Part shown: piece by piece, positions 1-7,598 of the stretch
How positions within the stretch are numbered: position 1 is the stretch's first letter
How the letters are laid out: each line of letters begins with the position of its first letter
Assembly (NCBI GenBank): GCA_964475955.1
Contig: CAYYZY010000193.1
Span: 1-15,000, forward strand
DNA from: DATKZH01 sp964475955
GTDB taxonomy: Bacteria; Planctomycetota; Planctomycetia; Pirellulales; Thermoguttaceae
Reading direction: 5' to 3'
Length of the DNA stretch: 15,000 nt
The notes under the pieces: generated by a model
Seen by the model: only the letters and a program-made list of their open reading frames with translations
What the model was told of the DNA's origin: nothing
The model's database searches: none
Position numbers and translations under genes: made by a program

Positions 1-69
1 TTGTTGAAAAACGGGATACAAGATCCGATCCGAACCCACTCCGCCTCCTCACGCTGGGCTGAGGCATGA
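1..69 (+). CDS. possible 3' end of an upstream gene (partial)
   Basis: Two of the three forward frames are open from the window edge to a stop near the kinase start. Frame 1 runs to a TGA at 67-69, which would overlap the kinase ATG as ATGA, the same junction used three more times downstream. Frame 3 runs to a TGA at 60-62 and would end three bases before the kinase. Only about 20 codons are visible, no family can be recognised and codon bias does not decide between them. I favour frame 1 only because it repeats the ATGA pattern of this operon. Confidence 0.3.
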   Translation: MLKNGIQDPIRTHSASSRWAEA

Positions 70-2354
70 CCGCCCGCACGCCAACCCCGCCGTCTCCCTT
101 CGCCTTGGCGTCTTCGGAGGTCGAGCCGCTGTGCGCGGATCTGGAGGCATCGTTTGGCGACGCGTTCGGCGAGGCGTTCGGCGTCAGGTTTCGGCTCTGG
201 CAGCACCGGCCGCCGTGGACGGGCTGGGGCGACACGGGACCCGATGAGGGCGAGGCGAACTTGGTGGCCGACGTGTCGGGACTGGCCGAGCTGCTCGATG
301 CCGCGCTCGTGACGCCCGAAATCGCTTCGGTCCATACGCTTCCCTGCGGAGAGCACTTGGTGGTCGTTCCCGTGCCCCTCGCCGACCAGCCCCCGACGGT
401 GGCCGTGGGCCGAGTCGCCTCGGGCCCCCGGGAACTGCTCCGACGCTTGGCCGCGCTGACCCTGAAGGAACTTGGCAGCCGGCGCGAGAGCGCTTGGAAG
501 CAGCAGGAGATCGACTCCTGCGCAGCGCAGATGTGCCGAAGCTTCCAGCAACTGAACTACCTGACGAACCTGGCCCGGCACCTCGAGTTGTGCGAAGTCT
601 CCCGGCCCATACTCGCCGCGGTCGAGGCCTTGCTGCCGGAGCTTCGAGGGATCATTCGTGCCGAAGCCGTGGTCCTCTTTTTGTCCGCCGATTCCGCCCC
701 GCAAGCCGAAGCTCGCGAAGCGCCGATCGGTCCGCCGGCGGTCTGGTGCGGGGCCCGGGCAGTCTCGAAAAGCGTCTGTCGCAGGCTGATCGAGCGCTAT
801 CGGCAGAGCGCCGCACAAGAGCCCGTGTCGGTCAACGGCCTCGACCGGCGCCCGGAATCGACCGAGTTCCCCGGCGTGGAAAGCCTCCTTCTGGCGCCGA
901 TGGTCCAGGACGACATCGGCGTCGGCGTCGGATGGCTGCTTGCCGTCAACCACGTGAATCCGGAAGACGCGGAGAACGACGACGCCGGGTATCCCTGTTG
1001 GGGACTGAGCGAACGGGAGTTCGGCAGCGTCGAGGCGCACCTCCTCCGGTCGACCGCCGCCGCCCTGGCCACGCACATGCGAAACGTGCAGTTGTTCCAG
1101 ATGATGTGCGACGCCCGCCAACGGGCCGAGGTCGCCAATCGGGCGAAGAGCGAGTTCCTGGCGAACATGAGCCACGAGATCCGCACGCCGCTGAACGCCA
1201 TCCTGGGCTTCGCCGACGTGCTCCTCTCCGATCCCGGATCGGAGGCGGTGCCCGAGCAGCTCCAGATCATCAAGCGAAACGGGGAGAGCCTGCTCCGCCT
1301 GCTCAGCGACGTCCTCGACCTGTCCAAGATCGAGGCGGAGCGGATGACGATCGAGAAGCGGGCCGTATCGCCCCGGCGCCTGGTGGAAGACGTCGCGTCG
1401 ACCGTGCGGTGGCAAGCCCGCGAACGGGGGCTCGCCTTGTCGGTCGAGCACGTCGAGCCCATCCCCGATCCGATCCAGACCGACCCCACGCGCCTGCGAC
1501 AGGTGCTCCTCAATCTGGTGAGTAACGCCGTCAAGTTCACCGAAAAAGGCAGCGTGCGGATCGTCACCCGGCCGGGACGCGACGACGGAAAGAAGCCGCG
1601 CCTGATCTTCACGGTCGCCGACACGGGCGTCGGGATGACCGAGGAGCAGTTGGCCGAGATCTTTGAGCCGTTCGTCCAGGCCGACGGCTCGACCACCAGG
1701 AAGTACGGCGGAACCGGCCTGGGGCTGGCCATCTGTAGGCGTCTGGCCAAGCTGCTGGGAGGGACGATCTCCGTCTCTTCCACCCCGGGCGTGGGTTCGC
1801 GCTTCGAAGTGTCGATTCCGGTCGAGACGGCCGGCGACCCCCCCGCCTCGAAGCCGACCGCGACCGTCGAGGCCCCGGGCGAAGCCCCGCCGGTGCCGAA
1901 ACCCCAGGCCCCCGACGTTCGCGGCGTCCGCGTTCTCCTGGCGGAGGACGCCCCCGACAACCAGAGGCTCTTCTCCTTCCTCCTGGTGAAAGCCGGGGCC
2001 AAGGTGATCTGTGCCGAAAACGGCCGGATCGCGGTCGAGCTGGCCCTGGCCGCCCCCGCCAAAGGCATGCCCTTCGACGCCATCCTGATGGACATGCAGA
2101 TGCCCGAGATGGACGGCTACGAGGCCACCGCCAAGCTGCGCGCCGCCGGATTCCGCGGCCCGATCATCGCGCTGACGGCCAACGCGATGCAAGGCGACCG
2201 GGACAAGACGATCGAGGCGGGCTGCGACGACTACGTGGCCAAGCCGGTCACGCCCAAGGGGTTGATCTCCGCACTGGCCGCGTGCCTCGCCCGTCACGCC
2301 GACCGTTCGGCCGCCGCATCGGACGGCAATCCACCCGAGGAGCCGGCCCCATGA
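66..2354 (+). CDS. hybrid sensor histidine kinase / response regulator (GAF-like, HisKA, HATPase_c, REC)
   Basis: This 762-residue protein should autophosphorylate on a histidine and pass the phosphate to its own receiver domain. Residues about 1-165 are of unknown type; about 170-340 look like a GAF-type sensory region (inferred from layout). The HisKA H-box is SHEIRTPLN with His370. The ATPase part shows an N-box around Asn487 (LLNLVSNAVKFT), a G1 box DTGVGM from 519 and a G2 box GGTGLGLAI near 548-556. A Pro-rich linker (about 590-618) leads to a receiver domain with acidic residues Glu627/Asp628, phospho-acceptor Asp676 (LMDMQMPEMDG) and Lys726 (VAKPV). No transmembrane segment, Hpt or DNA-binding domain is visible, so it is probably cytosolic and would need a separate phosphotransfer partner for output. 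Its stop overlaps the next gene as ATGA, so it is co-translated with pseudopilin genes. The start has only a weak, very close GAGG and may rely on coupling to an upstream gene. Confidence 0.93.
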   Translation: MTARTPTPPSPFALASSEVEPLCADLEASFGDAFGEAFGVRFRLWQHRPPWTGWGDTGPDEGEANLVADVSGLAELLDAALVTPEIASVHTLPCGEHLVVVPVPLADQPPTVAVGRVASGPRELLRRLAALTLKELGSRRESAWKQQEIDSCAAQMCRSFQQLNYLTNLARHLELCEVSRPILAAVEALLPELRGIIRAEAVVLFLSADSAPQAEAREAPIGPPAVWCGARAVSKSVCRRLIERYRQSAAQEPVSVNGLDRRPESTEFPGVESLLLAPMVQDDIGVGVGWLLAVNHVNPEDAENDDAGYPCWGLSEREFGSVEAHLLRSTAAALATHMRNVQLFQMMCDARQRAEVANRAKSEFLANMSHEIRTPLNAILGFADVLLSDPGSEAVPEQLQIIKRNGESLLRLLSDVLDLSKIEAERMTIEKRAVSPRRLVEDVASTVRWQARERGLALSVEHVEPIPDPIQTDPTRLRQVLLNLVSNAVKFTEKGSVRIVTRPGRDDGKKPRLIFTVADTGVGMTEEQLAEIFEPFVQADGSTTRKYGGTGLGLAICRRLAKLLGGTISVSSTPGVGSRFEVSIPVETAGDPPASKPTATVEAPGEAPPVPKPQAPDVRGVRVLLAEDAPDNQRLFSFLLVKAGAKVICAENGRIAVELALAAPAKGMPFDAILMDMQMPEMDGYEATAKLRAAGFRGPIIALTANAMQGDRDKTIEAGCDDYVAKPVTPKGLISALAACLARHADRSAAASDGNPPEEPAP

Positions 2355-2872
2355 CCGTCGACACCGCCCGGCCCCCGACACGCCAGACCGGCCAGCGCGG
2401 CCGACGCCCGCGGCGCACCTCGGGAAGAGGGGCCTTCACGCTGGTCGAGCTGGTGATCGTCGTCCTGATCGTCGGCATCCTGACGGCCGCCGGCGTGCCT
2501 CGGCTGATCGACTCGATCTCCTATCACCGGGCGGAGGCCGCGGCCAAGCGAATCAAGCTCGACGTCGGTCTCGCCCGGCGCAGCGCACGCATGGCCGGTG
2601 CCGACCGTTCGATCGACTTCGACGCGGCCACCGAAAGCTACACGCTTCCCGACACCGCGCATCTCGACCGCCAGGGTAGCGACTACACCGTCTCCCTCGC
2701 CGCGGCGCCCTACCGGGCGGTGATCGTCTCGGCCGACTTCGGCGGCGACGCCGTACTCACTTTCAACGGCTACGGCGCCGCCGACAGCCCCGGAAGCGTG
2801 GTCGTCCAGGCCGGCCCGTACCAGAAGACGGTCACCGTCGAGCCGGCGACCGGCAAGGCCAGCATCGAATGA
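2351..2872 (+). CDS. GspH-like pseudopilin (type II secretion / type IV pilin-like)
   Basis: This 173-residue protein has a prepilin leader: a basic tail rich in Arg, then AFTLVELVIVVLIVGILTAAG, with the conserved Glu at mature position +5 if cleavage falls between Ala and Phe. The rest is a short globular domain rich in beta-strand-like sequence, as in GspH-type minor pseudopilins, which prime assembly of the pseudopilus at the inner membrane. An in-frame ATG exists 23 codons upstream. I chose 2351 because it overlaps the kinase stop as ATGA and has GAGGAG at 2337-2342, 8 bases upstream. The residue before the cleavage point is Ala rather than the usual Gly. Assignment to GspH rather than another short pseudopilin rests on size and gene order and is inferred. 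Confidence 0.85.
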   Translation: MTVDTARPPTRQTGQRGRRPRRTSGRGAFTLVELVIVVLIVGILTAAGVPRLIDSISYHRAEAAAKRIKLDVGLARRSARMAGADRSIDFDAATESYTLPDTAHLDRQGSDYTVSLAAAPYRAVIVSADFGGDAVLTFNGYGAADSPGSVVVQAGPYQKTVTVEPATGKASIE

Positions 2873-3435
2873 ACGGCACGCACCGCCCTCGCCGCCGCAA
2901 CCCCGCCCGAGCCGCCCCGCGGCAACGCGCCGCACACACGCTCCTGGAACTGGTCGTCGCCGTGGCCGTTTCCGGGCTGCTTCTGGGCGGGATCATGTCG
3001 ACGCTCGCCGTCACGTTCCGGGCGACCGACCCGACACTCGGCCCTTGGCAGGAGATCGCCGAGGGCAGGGCGGCGCTGGACGACGTGGCCGGCGAGCTGG
3101 CCTACGCGAGCTCGTTCACCGCACGATCGGCCCACGCCGTCGAGTTCACCGTGGCCGACCGCGACGGCGACCTGGCCGACGAGGCGATCGCGTGGTCGTG
3201 GTCCGGCACGGCCGGAGACCCGCTCGAAAGGAGCTGCAACGGCGCCGCCTCGGTCGCGATCCTCGAAGACGTCCACGTATTCGACCTCAGCGATACCGTC
3301 GAAATCGTCACCGATTCGACCGACCGCTACTTCGTCCGCTCCGTCGACCTCGTGCTCCAGGTCGGCCCCGGCGCCGACGCGCGCGTGGAGACGGCCGTCC
3401 ACCTCTTCAACTCGCCGGAGGTCGACAGTCCATGA
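2869..3435 (+). CDS. GspJ-like pseudopilin (prepilin-type N-terminal methylation protein)
   Basis: This 188-residue protein starts with a basic leader followed by HTLLELVVAVAVSGLLLGGI, a prepilin-type hydrophobic helix with Glu at +5 if His is the first mature residue. The preceding residue is Ala, as in both neighbours. The body is Asp-rich and strand-like, and its length fits the GspJ/PilW class of minor pseudopilins, which sit near the tip of the pseudopilus. The start overlaps the upstream stop as ATGA and has no strong Shine-Dalgarno of its own, so expression probably depends on translational coupling. The first mature residue being His rather than Phe or Met is unusual. The specific J assignment is an inference from gene order H-J-I; the pseudopilin class itself is clear. 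Confidence 0.82.
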   Translation: MNGTHRPRRRNPARAAPRQRAAHTLLELVVAVAVSGLLLGGIMSTLAVTFRATDPTLGPWQEIAEGRAALDDVAGELAYASSFTARSAHAVEFTVADRDGDLADEAIAWSWSGTAGDPLERSCNGAASVAILEDVHVFDLSDTVEIVTDSTDRYFVRSVDLVLQVGPGADARVETAVHLFNSPEVDSP

Positions 3436-3953
3436 CCCGCTTGACCGGCAATCCCCGCCGGGCGTTCTCCCTGGCCGAGGTGGTCGTGGCCACCTTCATC
3501 GTCGGCGTTATGCTGGTGGCCGCGTTGCGCACGGTCGGGTCTGCGGCGCGGGGGCGTGTCGCCATGGCCAACCACGAGCGCGGCGTCCTGTTGGCCCAGC
3601 AGTTGATGTCCGAGATACTCCAGGCCGACTACGTGGAGCCCGACGAATCGCCCGTTTTCGGTCCGGAGGCCGGCGAGACGGGCGGTACGCGCGGGGCGTT
3701 CGACGATGTCGACGACTACCACGGTTGGACCGCCTCCCCGCCCCAGGCAAAGGACGGCACCGCACTCCCCGGTCGCGCCGACTGGGAGCGCTCCGTCACC
3801 GTCGAGCGGGTGAACGAAGACCTATTGACGCAAGTGGTCGACGTCGACAAGGGCGTCAAGCGGATCACCGTCACGGTGAGCCGCGGCGGGCAGGCGTACG
3901 CCACGCTGGTCACCGTCCGCTCGAAAGCCTGGCAGCAGCCCCCGTACGATTGA
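3432..3953 (+). CDS. GspI/PilV-like pseudopilin
   Basis: This 173-residue protein carries the prepilin motif AFSLAEVVVATFIVGVML, with Glu at +5, followed by a helix containing NHERGVLLAQQLMSEIL, which resembles the AQ/A-rich segment after the hydrophobic helix in GspI and PilV proteins. The frame is open from 3045, but the ATG at 3432 overlaps the upstream stop as ATGA and has GGAGG at 3417-3421, ten bases upstream. Everything before it is a shadow of the neighbouring gene. It is likely an inner-membrane minor pseudopilin that works with its two upstream neighbours. The -1 residue of the processing site is again Ala. The last residues (QQPPYD) are followed by a 57-base gap before the next gene. 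Confidence 0.84.
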   Translation: MTRLTGNPRRAFSLAEVVVATFIVGVMLVAALRTVGSAARGRVAMANHERGVLLAQQLMSEILQADYVEPDESPVFGPEAGETGGTRGAFDDVDDYHGWTASPPQAKDGTALPGRADWERSVTVERVNEDLLTQVVDVDKGVKRITVTVSRGGQAYATLVTVRSKAWQQPPYD

Positions 3954-4010
3954 CGTTAGGACCGCGGCGATTCGTCGCCGCTTTCCTCTCGGGAGGAAGA
4001 CGCCAAGACC

Positions 4011-5351
4011 ATGCACCCCAACAACGCCCCACAACTCGTAGGGTGGGTCGAGGCACGAGACCCCCGCGCGCCGACCACGCGGCCCCGCGCCGCGCCGCCG
4101 CGTCGTCCCCGTCGCCCGAACCGTCGCGGGGCGGCGATCTACGTCGTCGTGCTGGGGACGGCCCTGGTCGTGTCGCTTCTGGGGCTCTCGGCCCTGTTGG
4201 CCAAGCGGGTCCGGCGGCGCATCGATCAGGACGCCGCCGACGTCGCCGCCGCCAGGCTCTACGCCCAGGCCGCGATCGAGATGGGCATGCTGCGAATCGA
4301 GAATTCCCCCTCCTGGCGAACGTCCCATCCGAACGGCACGTGGTCGTCGGACCAGGCGATCGGCGACGGGACCTACACGCTCCTCGGCGTCGACCCCGAC
4401 GACGCCGACCTGACCGACGACGACGGCGACCCCGTCGTGCTCACCGGCATCGGCGTCCACGGCCGGGCGACCCAGAAGATGCAGGTCACGCTCGTGCCGT
4501 ACGAGGCGCCGCTGGAGGCGCTCCGCACGTGCCTGCACGCCGGCGGAAAGGTCACGATCGCCACCGGAAAGTCGATCACCGTGACCGGGGCGCCGCTGTC
4601 GACGAACAACAACGTAAACGTGGCGGGCACGGTGAACGGCGACGTGGAGTGTCTCGCGAAGACCGGAACCGGCACCGTGACGGGAACCGTGACGACCGCC
4701 GCCGGTTCGAAGAGCCTCCCCGACGCCGACCTGTTCGACCAGTACAAGAGCATCGCCACGGAGATTCCCTTCTCGGGCGATTTGGATAGTCACGTGCTCG
4801 CCCCCGGCGTGAACACATACGGCGGGGGGCTCAACGCCGACGGCCTCTACTACATGAACATCGGCAGCAGCACACTCACGATTCAGGCGACGCGGATCCA
4901 CGGCACGCTCGTCGTCGAGACGACCAACCCGACCGCCAAGGTCGTGCTCGCCGGTGCCGCCCTGCTGGAAAACTACCGCGCCGACTACCCGGTGCTGATC
5001 GTCAAGGGAAAGCTCGAGGTGGCGCTCGACTCGGAGACCGCCGCGCTCGACGAATCGGCCTTTGCGGTGAACTTCAATCCGGCCGGCGCACCGTACCAAG
5101 GAACCACGGACGCCGACCAGGCCGACGTCTACCCCAGCGAGGTTCGGGGCCTGGTGCACGTGACGGGCACGCTCACGCTCTCCGAGAGCGCGCGCATCGA
5201 GGGCGCCGTGATCGCCGAGGGCGCCGTGACTTGCGGCGGCGCCAACGAGATCGTCCACGCCCCCGGCCTCTACGAGAATCCGCCCGTGGGATACCTGGAG
5301 CCGATGGTGATGCGCATCTCCCCGGGGACCTGGTGCCAGGTCGTGGACTGA
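4011..5351 (+). CDS. PilX-like membrane-anchored protein with repetitive beta-rich body
   Basis: This 446-residue protein begins with about 40 residues rich in Pro, Arg and Thr, then RRG followed by one hydrophobic helix (about 41-65, AIYVVVLGTALVVSLLGLSA) and a basic stop. This is the layout of PilX-type pilus assembly proteins, which lack a classical prepilin Glu. From about residue 165 the sequence is Gly/Thr/Val-rich with alternating hydrophobic residues (such as GKVTIATGKSITVTGAPL, VRGLVHVTGTLTLSESARIEGAVIAEGAVTC), suggesting a beta-solenoid. ATG 4011 is the only in-frame start before the helix; GGGAGGA at 3991-3997 is 13 bases away, rather far. Residues about 9-21 come from a hairpin that looks like a genomic repeat. 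The gene closes the pseudopilin operon and probably encodes an envelope or pilus-associated component. The pilin-system role is inferred from context. Confidence 0.72.
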   Translation: MHPNNAPQLVGWVEARDPRAPTTRPRAAPPRRPRRPNRRGAAIYVVVLGTALVVSLLGLSALLAKRVRRRIDQDAADVAAARLYAQAAIEMGMLRIENSPSWRTSHPNGTWSSDQAIGDGTYTLLGVDPDDADLTDDDGDPVVLTGIGVHGRATQKMQVTLVPYEAPLEALRTCLHAGGKVTIATGKSITVTGAPLSTNNNVNVAGTVNGDVECLAKTGTGTVTGTVTTAAGSKSLPDADLFDQYKSIATEIPFSGDLDSHVLAPGVNTYGGGLNADGLYYMNIGSSTLTIQATRIHGTLVVETTNPTAKVVLAGAALLENYRADYPVLIVKGKLEVALDSETAALDESAFAVNFNPAGAPYQGTTDADQADVYPSEVRGLVHVTGTLTLSESARIEGAVIAEGAVTCGGANEIVHAPGLYENPPVGYLEPMVMRISPGTWCQVVD

Positions 5352-5452
5352 GCCCGGTCGCTGGCGGCGTTCCGCGGTGACTTCCCGGTCTCCGCAGCAG
5401 CCCACACTCCGTGCGCGCCGGACGGGAACCGGGAGGCTCTGTCTCGTTCCGG

Positions 5453-6775
5453 TCAACCCGGCCGCGCGAGCGTGTTGGTGATTCGTAGGGAGTCGTGCCG
5501 GGAGAGATCGACGACCGCCCGGTTGGCCGCCGGTTCGTCGCGCGACCAGGCTTCGATGATCGGCCGATAGTAGTCGGTCGGGCAGGCGCGGATGACCTTG
5601 CCCACGCGCCCGTCGCTCAACGCCACGTAGGTGCCGATGGGGAAGAGGGAGACGGCCTTCAGCAGCGCGCGGATTACGTCGGGGTCGAACAGGCCGGCCT
5701 TGGCGTCGTGCAGGATTTTCTTGACGGCGTGGTAGGGAACCAGGCCCGGCCGGTGCGGACGCGGCGAGACCAGGGCCACGTACACGTCGGCGACGCAGGC
5801 CACCTTGGCCAGGTCGTGGATCCGGTCGGCCTTGTAGCCGCGCGGGTAGCCGCTGCCGTTGGCCCGCTCGTGGATCTGGTAGGCGATCATTCGGGAGGCC
5901 ATCGGCAGCCGGTCGGCGAACTGCCTGAGCGACTCGACGGCGAGCACGGGATGCTCGGCGATTTGGGCGAAGTCGGCGACGGAGAGGAACCGCTTGGTCT
6001 CGTACGTGCTCGGATCGACGCCCAGCATGCCCACGTCGTGCAGCAGGCAGCCCGTCGCCAGATCCAAGAGCGATGGCTCGTCCCAGCCCATGTGCGCCCC
6101 GATGGCCGTGGCCAGCATGGCGACCCGCAGGCTGTGCCGGCTGGGATAGCGGTCGGCCGAGGGCGTGATCCCCAGGCAGACGAAGAGGTCCATGTCTTCG
6201 GCCGCGCGGAACAGCCCGTCCCGCGAGATCGACTCTACCACGTGCATCGCCGCCGGCTCGCCCGACTTCAACGCGTCGAACACCTCGGCCAGTCGGCGGG
6301 AGGAGTCGTTGACGACCTGGGCCAGGCGGTTCATCACGTCGGTATCGTAGCGCGAGTCGCCGTGTTCGCGGACCCGCGCGGCGAACGGCTCGCCCTGCGG
6401 CGGCAGCCGGAGATGCTCGGCGCGGTCGATCTCCGCGTCGTACTGCCGGCTGAGCGAGGTCTCCAGCTCGCAGCGGATGCCGGAACGGTCGGGCAGGGCA
6501 ATCGAGATAGGATCGCGCTGGGGCGGTTGGAGCCACGGGGCCAGCTCCCCCTCTTGCTCCGCCGAGGTGGAAGCCACGGGACACACGTTCGCCAGAAAGT
6601 CGGCCGGCCAGTCCTCGAGCAGCACGCCCTGGTAGGTCGCGTTGCAGCCGGTGCACCTCCACGTCCGGCTCTGCTCGCCCACCTCGGGCAGGCGCAGCGG
6701 CAAGGGAGTGGAGCACCGCAAACAGGTGCCCAGAAGGCCGGTCGTGCGCGTTCCTGTCCCGCCCGGGAGGCTCAA
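5453..6775 (-). CDS. HD-GYP-type protein with N-terminal zinc-ribbon-like motif
   Basis: This 440-residue protein has an HD-GYP-like C-terminal domain. HD-GYP domains hydrolyse cyclic di-GMP. Visible landmarks are His214 (RHSLRVAML), His246-Asp247 (LLHDVGM), His275, His302-Glu303 with GSGYP ending at 311, and Asp330 (VADVYVAL). Differences from the usual signature are Ile301 where HHE has its first His, Asn306 for the usual Asp in DGxGYP, and Met250 where HDIGK has Lys. The N terminus has Cys18, Cys21, Cys41 and Cys44 spaced as a zinc ribbon. Activity on c-di-GMP is therefore uncertain. The start is TTG, supported by GGAGAG at 6782-6787 (spacing 6), with no alternative further upstream in frame. 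It converges on the pseudopilin operon with about 100 bases between the stops. Confidence 0.85.
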   Translation of the reverse strand: MSLPGGTGTRTTGLLGTCLRCSTPLPLRLPEVGEQSRTWRCTGCNATYQGVLLEDWPADFLANVCPVASTSAEQEGELAPWLQPPQRDPISIALPDRSGIRCELETSLSRQYDAEIDRAEHLRLPPQGEPFAARVREHGDSRYDTDVMNRLAQVVNDSSRRLAEVFDALKSGEPAAMHVVESISRDGLFRAAEDMDLFVCLGITPSADRYPSRHSLRVAMLATAIGAHMGWDEPSLLDLATGCLLHDVGMLGVDPSTYETKRFLSVADFAQIAEHPVLAVESLRQFADRLPMASRMIAYQIHERANGSGYPRGYKADRIHDLAKVACVADVYVALVSPRPHRPGLVPYHAVKKILHDAKAGLFDPDVIRALLKAVSLFPIGTYVALSDGRVGKVIRACPTDYYRPIIEAWSRDEPAANRAVVDLSRHDSLRITNTLARPG

Positions 6776-7598
6776 GACGTACTCTCCACAGCCAAGCCAT
6801 GCCCTCTTCGTAGGCGTGCCTTCTCAACCGTACCTTATCGGCCCCATCAACTGCGTGGCGAACTTATGACGGCACTCCGCATGCAGACCGTCGAGGCTAG
6901 GAATAGACTGGGTTCTGCCGCCCGCGCGCTTTGAATCGGTCGTGAGGCGGCGAAGGGCCCGGCAGCGCCTGAAGTGTCGATAGCCATCGCCTGGGGAGAC
7001 TCTCTGCGAAGAGCTGCCCTTCGGCTCGGGTCCCAGGGAGCGACGAGCGAAAGGGTCGCTGCGCGACCAGCTCTTGCTCGCCGGCGTCGCCTCTCCGGCT
7101 GCGGTCGCTCCCGGCCTGCTTCTCCTCCGCTGACCCAACTCGCCAGCAGACCCCAACCCTCAAGCCACGCCGACGGACCTCACACAAAACCGACCACCAG
7201 GATTCCAATTGAACCGCGAGCCAAGACAGGAAGATTGAAGTCTGCGGCGGGAGCCGTCAAGGAGGTCGTGCCTGGTTTTTTTCTCGTTGCAGAGAGAACC
7301 GCATCCTTCGTTGCGGACCTGGGTTAGTGGGGCTACGTGTGTGCGCGAGTAAGGTCCGTGTGTCCTGCAAGTCTACGGTGGCCGTGGCCTCCGCACCGAC
7401 GTTCTCCGTTGGGACGCCGGCTGTATTCACGCCGACGAAGCGAATCGCGAGGTCGAGGTAAGGGCATGCAGCGGCGCATCCTTGGGGGGAGCCGCTCTGG
7501 GGGTACATCAACGCGGTGCGAGGCGAGAGCGTGGCCGCGGGATGGCCGCCGACGGAGTTGGCATCCCTCCTGCCCACGCTATCATCCGCCGGGGTTCG
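6776..7598. other. 823-base region without a convincing gene
   Basis: Small open frames exist on both strands, but none has a recognisable motif, good start signal or family resemblance. The most gene-like is a 106-codon GTG-start frame on the minus strand (7257-7577), beginning about 20 bases after the ilvB stop; its first two thirds have GC-rich third positions but its product matches nothing I know. The region has lower GC than its surroundings around 7140-7340 and holds the branched palindrome listed separately. It must contain the promoter for the HD-GYP gene, but I could not place one with confidence. Confidence 0.5.
7036..7112. repeat. branched palindrome: 9-bp outer stem enclosing two hairpins
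   Basis: GGGAGCGAC at 7036-7044 pairs perfectly with GTCGCTCCC at 7104-7112. Inside, GGTCGC (7054-7059) and GCGACC (7063-7068) form a perfect 6-bp stem with loop TGC, and GCCGG (7080-7084) can pair with CCGGC (7095-7099). The result is a three-way or cloverleaf-like fold on either strand. It lies in a gene-free region and could be a REP-like dispersed repeat or a structured RNA. No terminator-like T tract follows it. Confidence 0.6.

Noticed and set aside
5421..5454. Imperfect stem GACGGGAAC / GTTCCGGTC between the convergent genes as a bidirectional terminator
   Set aside because: It has one mismatch and a 16-base loop, overlaps the HD-GYP stop codon and has no T tract on either side.
3822..6827. 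1001-codon open frame on the minus strand spanning the PilX-like gene and the HD-GYP gene
   Set aside because: It is an antisense or out-of-frame shadow caused by high GC. The product is Arg/Gly/Ala-rich without motifs, while both genes it covers have clear families.
6880..6930. Minus-strand CAGAACCCAGTCTAT, resembling the conserved 3' part of RNase P RNA
   Set aside because: The matching 5' conserved block (GAGGAAAGTCCGG type) and the other conserved regions are missing from the surrounding sequence.
7276..7282. Run of seven T as a terminator
   Set aside because: It reads as T only on the plus strand, where no gene precedes it, and no good stem lies directly upstream.
7257..7577. 106-codon minus-strand frame just after ilvB
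   Set aside because: There is no recognised motif, the composition changes along its length and the GTG start has no well-placed ribosome binding site. It is mentioned in the intergenic entry only.
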